Shown one piece after another: positions 1 through 4,895 of a DNA stretch of 7,937 bases (its first letter is position 1; each line of letters begins with the position of its first letter). Position numbers and translations under genes: made by a program. The notes under the pieces are model-generated. The model was not told the origin of the DNA and made no database searches. It worked only from the letters and a program-made list of their open reading frames with translations. This stretch comes from Caldisericota bacterium (GTDB lineage: Bacteria > Caldisericota > Caldisericia > Cryosericales > Cryosericaceae): positions 1 through 7,937 of the forward strand of contig JAPLGH010000173.1 of the NCBI GenBank assembly GCA_026390285.1, given 5' to 3'.

Positions 1-682
1 TGACCATGGCGCGAATGCCCTTGGCGGACTCGGAGATGTCGTCGGTGACGACTGCGGTCGAATAGGGGAGCTCGTCCTGCAGACGGGAGAACAGCTGTTC
101 ACGCACTGTGTCCGCAACGATGAGCTCAATCGGGTGGGACGTCAGGGTCTTGTCGTCGAAATAGGGCTCACCGATTGGCATCGCGTCGATGGTCGCCTTT
201 ACGAGCGGCGGAACGCCTGCGCCGGTCGCTGCGGAAACGTGGAAGACAGCCGTCGGATGAAGCTTCTCCACGAATGGAGCGGCCACCATCTCATGGCGCT
301 TGGCCGTGTCCAGGTCCATCTTGTTGACGACGAGGAAGATCGGTTTGCCGCGCTTGGTGACGATGGCGATCATCTCCTCGTACTCGGCGTCGGGATAGGC
401 CGACTGGTCGATGACGAAATAGACGACCTCGATGTCCTCCAGCGACTGCAGTGCCGTATCGACAAGGTACTTGTTGAGCTTGCTCTTGCTCACCTTGTGA
501 TATCCAGGCGTGTCGACAAAACAGACCTGTGCGTCCTTCTTGTTGAGGATGCCAAGAATGTTGTACCACGTGGTCTGCTGTTTGGGCGACACGATGGATA
601 GTTTGGTGCCAAGGATGGTATTCATCAGCGACGACTTGCCAACGCTGGGCTTGCCGAAAATCGATACAAATCCACTCTTCAT
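1..682 (-). CDS. era: GTPase Era, N-terminal part (cut by left window edge)
   Basis: Era is an essential GTPase that binds the 3' end of 16S rRNA during 30S subunit maturation. The 227 residues present contain the whole G domain: the P-loop GKPSVGKS at 10-17, a switch I region around TT at 37-38, DTPG at 57-60, NKMD at 120-123 and the G5 motif SAA at 150-152. The linker after it (ELPYST, about 206-211) leads toward the KH RNA-binding domain, which lies outside the window. Residue 39 is Trp in TTWYN, where Era proteins usually have Arg (TTR). The ATG at 682 is chosen because translation starts MKSGFVSIFGKPS, the normal distance before the P-loop. No Shine-Dalgarno sequence precedes it, but a -10-like hexamer lies six bases upstream, so the mRNA may be leaderless. 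It is divergent from the acidic-protein gene. Confidence 0.93.
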   Translation of the reverse strand, partial: MKSGFVSIFGKPSVGKSSLMNTILGTKLSIVSPKQQTTWYNILGILNKKDAQVCFVDTPGYHKVSKSKLNKYLVDTALQSLEDIEVVYFVIDQSAYPDAEYEEMIAIVTKRGKPIFLVVNKMDLDTAKRHEMVAAPFVEKLHPTAVFHVSAATGAGVPPLVKATIDAMPIGEPYFDDKTLTSHPIELIVADTVREQLFSRLQDELPYSTAVVTDDISESAKGIRAMV

Positions 683-688
683 AATGAG

Positions 689-696
689 AGTGTATA
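689..696 (-). promoter_or_regulatory. Putative -10 element for a leaderless era transcript
   Basis: Read on the minus strand, this stretch is TATACACT. It contains TACACT (694-689), a TANNNT hexamer whose last base is six bases before the era ATG. Initiation about seven bases downstream would place the first transcribed base on or next to the start codon, and there is no purine-rich ribosome site in between. I find no convincing -35 box. The leaderless interpretation is inference from spacing alone. Confidence 0.4.
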
Positions 697-701
697 GGCT
701 T

Positions 702-729
702 TTGCGCCCCACACAAACACGTGTACAAT
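702..729 (+). promoter_or_regulatory. Putative promoter of the rightward four-gene block
   Basis: The -10 candidate TACAAT (724-729) matches five of six consensus bases. A weak -35 candidate TTGCGC (702-707) lies 16 bases upstream. Transcription would begin near 736 and give a leader of about 25 bases carrying the GGAGGT site at 750-755. The nearby ATG at 728 would overlap the -10 box, which argues against it as the start of the downstream gene. Confidence 0.5.
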
Positions 730-749
730 GAATGCCATACTATCTCATT

Positions 750-755
750 GGAGGT
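750..755 (+). promoter_or_regulatory. Ribosome-binding site GGAGGT
   Basis: A strong GGAGGT lies five bases before the ATG at 761. It selects that codon over the in-frame ATG at 728, which has no such site. Confidence 0.8.
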
Positions 756-760
756 TCCCC

Positions 761-1342
761 ATGCTGATCCAGGTGGCTATCAACAATATCGAAAGCGTTG
801 AGCAAGGCGAAGAGATTCTCAAGAAGTGGCACTACCACCTTGACGAGGACCAGTCTCACGTCGTGATGGAACTTGACACTCTCGGCGTCACCATTCGTAT
901 TTCGGGGTTCCATCCGTGGGCCGATGAGATGGAAGAGGATGGCGCAGAGTGCTCATGCGGTGGTGACGGCGACAATTGCGAGTGCAATGGCAGCGGCAAG
1001 AACGCAGATGACGCCACAGCAGGCGAGGACGAGGAAGTTGGGGACAAGGAAACCGAGGACGACGAGGACGATGAAGAGTCCGAGGAGTCGGAGGTCATCT
1101 ATCTCGGCCAGGCTCTGTTTGTGCCGGCCGAGGACCAGGCACGTGTCCTGGCCACTGAACTGATGGACGACGACTACATCGGCACGGTATCCGTCTCTGT
1201 GAGGGGTGTCGAGCTCACTGACACGGACGCGTTCCGAGCACTGCCCGCGGACACGAAGGATGCCGTCATTGCTGCCGTCGAGGAACTCGGCGACGCCGAG
1301 ACCTACCTTTCGTTGTATGAGGTCATGGGGATCAAGGACTAG
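761..1342 (+). CDS. Unrecognised acidic protein with CxC-x6-CxC cluster
   Basis: I do not recognise this 193-residue protein. It has three parts. Residues 1-53 look folded (begins MLIQVAINNIESVEQ, includes HYH at 24-26). Residues 54-111 are low-complexity and very acidic, and contain four cysteines as CSC (64-66) and CEC (73-75), giving C-x-C-x6-C-x-C. Residues 112-193 again look folded and end with a predicted helical stretch. There is no signal peptide or membrane segment, so a cytoplasmic location is likely. The cysteine spacing could bind a metal ion or an iron-sulfur cluster, and the D/E tract (84-111) could be a flexible linker or a cation- or nucleic-acid-mimicking segment. These roles are inference. 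It is first in the rightward block and lies 15 bases before the DUF554 gene. The start is fixed by the GGAGGT at 750-755. Confidence 0.85.
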   Translation: MLIQVAINNIESVEQGEEILKKWHYHLDEDQSHVVMELDTLGVTIRISGFHPWADEMEEDGAECSCGGDGDNCECNGSGKNADDATAGEDEEVGDKETEDDEDDEESEESEVIYLGQALFVPAEDQARVLATELMDDDYIGTVSVSVRGVELTDTDAFRALPADTKDAVIAAVEELGDAETYLSLYEVMGIKD

Positions 1343-1357
1343 GGACATCCTCTATTC

Positions 1358-2128
1358 ATGAGCATTCTTTCGGCAATTGTCGCTTTGGTTGCCGCCCCCG
1401 CGGGGGCGGCTGCGCGTTTTGTGCTGAGGTTCCCTCTGAGCGCGACGGTCAACGCCGTCGCAGTCGTGGTTGGCAGCGTGCTCGGCATGATGGCCGGCAA
1501 GTTTCTCAAGGAGGACACGCGCAACGCCATCTTCATCGCGAATGGGCTGGCGACAGCTTCCATTGGGGCCGGCATGGCTCTCAAGACAGGCAATGCCGTC
1601 ATCATGGTCATGGCAATCGTCAGTGGCGTCGTCGTGGGAGAGCTCCTGCGGCTTGATGATCGGATCAACGCTGCAGCTGAGCGTTTCCAGACGCGACTTC
1701 ACGTGGCGTCGGGCAGCCGGTGGGCCGAGGGGCTTGTGACTGCCTCCCTCATCTACTGCATTGGACCCATGACCATCATTGGCTCCATCCAGGAAGGGAT
1801 GACGGGCAATGGTACGCTCATCTACACGAAGTCCATCCTCGATCTGGTCATCAGCATATCGCTTGCTGCGGCACTGGGCAGCGGTGTGGCGTTCAGTGCC
1901 ATTGCCGTGTTTGTCATCCAGGGAAGTCTGACCCTGCTGGGTTCTGTGCTGGGGTTTCTGATGCAGCCCTACATTCTCAACGAGTTGACGGCCACGGGAG
2001 GCCTGATGGTCATTGCCATCAGCATCAACCTGCTGGGTCTGAAGAAGATCAAACTGGCCAACTTCCTTCCCGGCCTGATCTTCGCCGTTCTGTATGCTCT
2101 TCTTTTCCACGCTCTGAAGCTCGTCTGA
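1358..2128 (+). CDS. DUF554 family integral membrane protein
   Basis: The 256 residues match the DUF554 (YdfK/YqgA-like) family, whose function is unestablished and which is often described as a possible transporter. Recognisable family features are TVNAVAVVVGS near 30-40, NGLATASIGAGMALKT (62-77), GELLRLDDRI (94-103), the FVTASL-like segment GLVTASLIYCIG (125-136), the GSIQEGMTG loop (142-150), VIQGSLTLL (186-194) and the GGLMVIAISINLLGLKKI stretch (214-231). About seven to eight hydrophobic segments span the protein, so it sits in the cytoplasmic membrane. The family usually starts just before the T-V-N motif, so the ATG at 1358 adds about 25 extra residues. The GTG at 1421 would give a typical family length, but neither start has a good ribosome site. 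The ATG is kept because it lies 15 bases after the previous stop and could be translated by coupling. A 20-bp palindrome lies inside this disputed N-terminus. Confidence 0.88.
   Translation: MSILSAIVALVAAPAGAAARFVLRFPLSATVNAVAVVVGSVLGMMAGKFLKEDTRNAIFIANGLATASIGAGMALKTGNAVIMVMAIVSGVVVGELLRLDDRINAAAERFQTRLHVASGSRWAEGLVTASLIYCIGPMTIIGSIQEGMTGNGTLIYTKSILDLVISISLAAALGSGVAFSAIAVFVIQGSLTLLGSVLGFLMQPYILNELTATGGLMVIAISINLLGLKKIKLANFLPGLIFAVLYALLFHALKLV
1391..1410. repeat. Perfect 20-bp GC palindrome
   Basis: The half-sites GCCGCCCCCG and CGGGGGCGGC are exact reverse complements. As RNA this makes an eight-pair all-GC stem with a CGCG tetraloop, followed six bases later by TTTT. It encodes AAPAGAA in the DUF554 frame, or lies in a leader if that gene starts at 1421. 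It could act as an attenuator, a transcript-stabilising hairpin or a protein-binding site, or be a by-product of a GC-rich Ala/Gly/Pro run. Confidence 0.6.
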
Positions 2129-2135
2129 CCCCGTT

Positions 2136-2212
2136 TCTCCCGTCAGGGAGACGCCACAAGCGCGTCTGCCATATGTGTCTCTCCATAACAGGAGAGCAGG
2201 GCACCCCCCTGC
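2136..2212 (+). other. Intergenic leader with three short hairpins
   Basis: The 98-base gap between the DUF554 gene and the YvrJ gene can fold into three six-pair hairpins. They are TCTCCC/GGGAGA at 2136-2151 with loop GTCA, CTCTCC/GGAGAG at 2179-2196 with loop ATAACA, and GCAGGG/CCCTGC at 2196-2212 with a five-base loop directly before the ribosome site. None is followed by a T-tract, so I do not call a terminator, and no riboswitch class is recognised. They may act in RNA processing or in differential expression of the last two genes. Confidence 0.35.
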
Positions 2213-2213
2213 C

Positions 2214-2220
2214 AAGGAGG
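2214..2220 (+). promoter_or_regulatory. Ribosome-binding site AAGGAGG
   Basis: A near-perfect anti-16S match lies six bases before the ATG at 2227. It fixes the start of the 56-residue YvrJ-like protein and rules out longer readings of the same frame. Confidence 0.85.
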
Positions 2221-2226
2221 AACGAC

Positions 2227-2397
2227 ATGGACGAGCTTGTCAAGCTGATCAGCAACATCGGTTTCCCTATCGCCATTTCTGTGTACCTGCTGACGGTCTT
2301 TGGAGGAAAGCTGGACCGGATGCAGACCAGTCTGGACCGCTTGGCCGACGTCATCGAGACGGCTCTGCGCATCAACGGTTCGCCAGTCACGCCCTGA
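2227..2397 (+). CDS. YvrJ-family small membrane protein
   Basis: This 56-residue protein begins MDELVKLISNIGFPIAISVY and matches the short YvrJ family. The LISN-x-GFPIA motif (7-15) starts a single transmembrane helix of about residues 7-25. It is followed by a charged amphipathic helix (27-47, KLDRMQTSLDRLADVIETAL). The function of the family is unknown. The ribosome site at 2214-2220 is among the strongest in the window. The stop codon TGA shares its last base with the ATG of the amidase gene (TGATG), so the two are probably translationally coupled. A one-helix membrane peptide directly coupled to a signal-less peptidoglycan amidase resembles a holin-endolysin pair. That role is inference from context, and the peptide could equally be a membrane anchor or regulator. 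Confidence 0.85.
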   Translation: MDELVKLISNIGFPIAISVYLLTVFGGKLDRMQTSLDRLADVIETALRINGSPVTP

Positions 2398-2912
2398 TGC
2401 GGCCCCTCACTCACCTTATCCTGCACCACAGCGCGACGGATGCGACCCTCGGGAAGGGAGACCCCGGGGGCGCCGCATTGTGGGCCGCTATCAAGCGTAA
2501 CCACCAGAGACACTGGGCCAAGGTCATTCCCGGCTATGTCTGCGACTATCATGTCGCGGTCGGACCGACCGGCGTCATCTTCACGGGGCAGCCGCTTGCC
2601 ATGGTCGCATTCAACTGTGGTAATGCTCGGCTCAACGCCGTCAGCATAGCCGTGTGCTTTCTGGGCAACTTCCAGGTGGCCCGCATGCCTGCGCCGCAGT
2701 ACACAGCCGGCGTGCAGCTGCTGAGGTCGCTTTCAGGACAGCATGGAATCACTGTGTCCCATGTCATCCTTCACCGCGAGGTCCCGGACGAGAAGACGGG
2801 CATCCCTGGCTTCACGGCGTGCCCAGGGCGTTGGTTTCCTGCTGCGGTACTGCGGACGGCACTGGAGGACCACGGCGGTGGTGGCTCATCCCGTGCCGCC
2901 ATGGCGAGATAG
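2397..2912 (+). CDS. N-acetylmuramoyl-L-alanine amidase (Amidase_2, T7-lysozyme-like)
   Basis: This 171-residue zinc amidase would cleave the bond between N-acetylmuramic acid and L-alanine in peptidoglycan. The Amidase_2/PGRP fold fills nearly the whole protein. LILHHSAT (7-14) carries the first zinc histidine (His10, by alignment to HCSAT in T7 lysozyme). CDYH (49-52) supplies the active-site tyrosine Tyr51, and HREV (126-129) the second zinc histidine. TACPG (140-144) supplies the third ligand, Cys142. There is no signal peptide and no separate wall-binding domain, only a Gly/Ser-rich tail from about 160. Such a protein is expected to stay in the cytoplasm unless a membrane pore releases it, as in phage endolysins. 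The start overlaps the upstream stop by one base and has no ribosome site of its own. No other phage genes are visible. Wall recycling of imported muropeptides is an alternative role. Confidence 0.9.
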   Translation: MRPLTHLILHHSATDATLGKGDPGGAALWAAIKRNHQRHWAKVIPGYVCDYHVAVGPTGVIFTGQPLAMVAFNCGNARLNAVSIAVCFLGNFQVARMPAPQYTAGVQLLRSLSGQHGITVSHVILHREVPDEKTGIPGFTACPGRWFPAAVLRTALEDHGGGGSSRAAMAR

Positions 2913-2922
2913 CCCAGGTATG

Positions 2923-2960
2923 ATGACAAAACCCCCGCCCACAGGCGGGGGTTTTGTCAT
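2923..2960. terminator. Bidirectional intrinsic terminator
   Basis: Two exactly complementary 17-base arms (2923-2939 and 2944-2960) flank the four-base loop CACA. The top of the stem is the GC block CCCCCGCC/GGCGGGGG, bordered by AAAA on the left and TTTT on the right, so both strands give a GC hairpin followed by a short U-run. It lies between the convergent amidase (stop 2912) and alanine racemase (stop 2977) genes and should end both transcripts. Confidence 0.9.
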
Positions 2961-2976
2961 GTCCCGACGCAAGCTT

Positions 2977-4092
2977 TCAGGGTCGACGATCGACATAGAT
3001 GCGCGGAACGCGCTTCGAGACACCAGTAATGATTTCGTAGGCGATGGTATCGGCCAATTCCGCGAGCTGCACTGCGGTGATCCTCAGGCCATCCTGCTGG
3101 CCAATCAGCGTCACGGGGTCGCCCGGCACGGCAGCCGGCACGTCGGTCACGTCGATGGCGACGACGTCCATGCTGACGCGGCCCACGACGGGTGCGAAGT
3201 GCCCCCGCACGATGACACGTGCCTTGTTGGACAAGCTGCGCGGGTAGCCGTCGGCATACCCGATGGGGATGAGTCCCATGCGCGTCGGCCGTCCAGTGAT
3301 AAACGTCCTTCCATACCCGATGCCATGCCCTGTCGGCAAGGCCTTGACGACCTCGAGCCTTGTGCGCAGGGAAAGGGATGGCTGCACGGCACAGGCCTGG
3401 GCGAGGGAGGCGGCAGGTGGCAGTCCGTAGAGCAGGATGCCCGGACGCACGCCATCCAGAGGGGGTGCGTGAATCGTAAAGATGCCGGCGGAGTTAGCAA
3501 GGTGCACCATGGCAGGCTGGAGTCCGCCTGCGCGGACGTCGCGCACGATGTCCGCAAAGCGTTTCGTCTGTCTGGCGGTGAAGTCGAGGTCGGACTCGGC
3601 GGAGGCCAAATGGGAATAGAGGCCGACGATGTCGACATTCGGGAGAGCGGAACTCCGCATGATCTGATCGGTTGCGGTGTCTGCCAGGACGCCCGCCCGC
3701 CCCATACCGGTATCGACCTTGTAGTGCAGGCGGACTGTCCCGGCACCAGCCGCCGCCGCGTACATCACCGTCGTCGCATGAGCGTCGGTTGAAAGCGTTA
3801 CATTGTTGCTGATGGCAAAGGGGACAAAATCAGGCGGCGAATGTCCCAGGACGAGAATCTCCGTCATGACGCCGGCCTCGCGGAGTTCGACCGCTTCGTC
3901 GGGCGTCGCCACCGCCAGAAGGGGCACGTGCTCCTGTTCCAGCACTGCCGCAACGCGCGCTGCGCCGTGGCCATAGGCGTCAGCCTTCACGACACCGATG
4001 ACCTGCGTCCAGGCCGGGATGCACGCTCGGATGGCCCCCAGATTGTCACGGATTGCTGCCAGATCGATCTCTGCCATGGTAGGCCGATACAT
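2977..4092 (-). CDS. alr: Alanine racemase
   Basis: Alr is a PLP-dependent enzyme that interconverts L- and D-alanine and supplies D-Ala for peptidoglycan stem peptides. At 371 residues it has the usual length and two domains. VVKADAYGHG (34-43) carries the PLP-binding Lys36. The position equivalent to the carbamylated lysine is Lys125 in YKVDTGMGR. VRPGILLYG (215-223) contains the PLP-contacting Arg216. The catalytic tyrosine from the C-terminal domain is Tyr260 in GIGYGRTF. GRVSMD (304-309) and YEIITGVSKRVPRIY (352-366) are standard C-terminal motifs. The start at 4092 (MYRPTMAEIDL) fits the family. GGAGG at 4104-4108 precedes it at a rather long 11-base spacing. In-frame GTG at 4164 and ATG at 4143 lie within the predicted promoter and are rejected. 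The gene is monocistronic here, divergent from the peptidase gene and convergent with the amidase gene. Confidence 0.95.
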   Translation of the reverse strand: MYRPTMAEIDLAAIRDNLGAIRACIPAWTQVIGVVKADAYGHGAARVAAVLEQEHVPLLAVATPDEAVELREAGVMTEILVLGHSPPDFVPFAISNNVTLSTDAHATTVMYAAAAGAGTVRLHYKVDTGMGRAGVLADTATDQIMRSSALPNVDIVGLYSHLASAESDLDFTARQTKRFADIVRDVRAGGLQPAMVHLANSAGIFTIHAPPLDGVRPGILLYGLPPAASLAQACAVQPSLSLRTRLEVVKALPTGHGIGYGRTFITGRPTRMGLIPIGYADGYPRSLSNKARVIVRGHFAPVVGRVSMDVVAIDVTDVPAAVPGDPVTLIGQQDGLRITAVQLAELADTIAYEIITGVSKRVPRIYVDRRP

Positions 4093-4141
4093 TGTTGTCG
4101 TTTCCTCCAGAATCAGCCGCCTCGTTTTCCGCGCTGATGCC

Positions 4142-4169
4142 ATGGTACCGATGCCCGACGCCACGTCAA
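4142..4169 (-). promoter_or_regulatory. Putative alr promoter
   Basis: On the minus strand, TTGACG (4169-4164) is followed after 16 bases by TACCAT (4147-4142). Initiation near 4135 would leave a leader of about 40 bases carrying GGAGG at 4108-4104. This supports the start at 4092 over the upstream in-frame GTG and ATG codons. Confidence 0.55.
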
Positions 4170-4175
4170 GCGCAC

Positions 4176-4203
4176 TTGGTCAGACGCGGTGTTCACATAT
4201 ACT
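4176..4203 (+). promoter_or_regulatory. Putative pyroglutamyl peptidase promoter
   Basis: TATACT (4198-4203) matches five of six -10 consensus bases. TTGGTC (4176-4181), a weak -35, lies 16 bases upstream. Its -35 box is only six bases from the outward-facing -35 of the alr promoter, so the two promoters are back to back. Confidence 0.55.
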
Positions 4204-4214
4204 ATCCCTATTCC

Positions 4215-4221
4215 GGGGAGG
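4215..4221 (+). promoter_or_regulatory. Ribosome-binding site GGGGAGG
   Basis: This site lies five bases before the ATG at 4227 and eight before the adjacent ATG at 4230. It supports a start at one of these and rules out longer readings of the frame. Confidence 0.8.
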
Positions 4222-4226
4222 AACGC

Positions 4227-4844
4227 ATGATGACAATTCTCGTGACAGGATTCGAACCCTTTGGCGGTGAAGTCATCAACCCGTCATGGGAAGCCGTCAG
4301 TCGGCTCCAAGGCGATTCTGGTGATGTGCGCATCGAAAGGCTGCTGGTGCCGACAACCTATACAGGCAGCATCGAGACAGTAACAGGGGCGATCGACCGG
4401 CTTTATCCAGTTGCTGTCGTGATGGTGGGCCAGGCGGGGGGCAGGGCTGAGCTGAGCGTCGAGCGCGTGGCGGTCAACTGCGACGACGCACAGGCTCCCG
4501 ACAACGCCGGCGTGCTTCACGAGGACATCCCTGTCGTTGTGCAGGGCCCGACCGCGTACCTGGCCACGCTGCCCGTAAAGCAGATCGTTGCTGGGCTTCG
4601 CAGTACAGGTTTCCCTGCCGCCGTCAGCAACACCGCAGGCCTGTTCGTCTGCAACCACTTGTTCTACGGCGTTCTGCATCACGTTGCCACCCGCAATCTC
4701 AACACGCGGGCCGGGTTCGTCCACGTGCCATTCCTGCCCGGGCAGGTGGCGGACAAGCCTGGGACACCCTCCATGTCGCTGGAGACAATCGTGGCCGGGC
4801 TTGACCGTGTCGTCGCCATCCTGACGTCAAATGCACGCCTGTAG
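4227..4844 (+). CDS. pcp: Pyroglutamyl-peptidase I (peptidase C15)
   Basis: This cytoplasmic cysteine peptidase removes N-terminal pyroglutamate (5-oxoproline) from peptides. At 205 residues it has the typical family length and spans the whole domain. The N-terminal signature is TGFEPFGG (7-14) followed by NPSWEA (18-23). The catalytic triad is visible in order: Glu80 in SVERVAVN, Cys142 in GLFVCNHLFYG and His166 in GFVHVPFLP. DNAGVLHEDIP (92-102) is also typical. Translation starts with two adjacent ATG codons (4227 and 4230), and the first is used. The gene has its own predicted promoter and is divergent from alr. The phospholipase-like gene starts 51 bases downstream on the same strand with no terminator between, so co-transcription is possible. 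Pyroglutamyl peptidase contributes to peptide turnover, and nothing in the sequence ties it directly to its neighbours. Confidence 0.95.
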   Translation: MMTILVTGFEPFGGEVINPSWEAVSRLQGDSGDVRIERLLVPTTYTGSIETVTGAIDRLYPVAVVMVGQAGGRAELSVERVAVNCDDAQAPDNAGVLHEDIPVVVQGPTAYLATLPVKQIVAGLRSTGFPAAVSNTAGLFVCNHLFYGVLHHVATRNLNTRAGFVHVPFLPGQVADKPGTPSMSLETIVAGLDRVVAILTSNARL

Positions 4845-4895
4845 CAGATTAGCATGGAGAGACGAGCTATGGGAACGCTCGCCAAAGGGGGAGTC

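Noticed and set aside
1352..2215. Minus-strand frame of 287 codons opposite the DUF554 gene
   Set aside because: The plus-strand product is a clear membrane-protein family member. The opposite frame is a low-complexity shadow.
2129..2226. Riboswitch in the gap before the YvrJ gene
   Set aside because: The hairpins are short and I cannot match them to any known riboswitch core.
2227..2912. Intact prophage
   Set aside because: Only the amidase and the small membrane gene look phage-like. No capsid, tail, integrase or repressor gene is present in the window.
2743..3792. Open frame of 349 codons on the plus strand opposite alr
   Set aside because: It runs through the terminator and antisense to a clear alanine racemase, and the translation is composition-driven and resembles no family.
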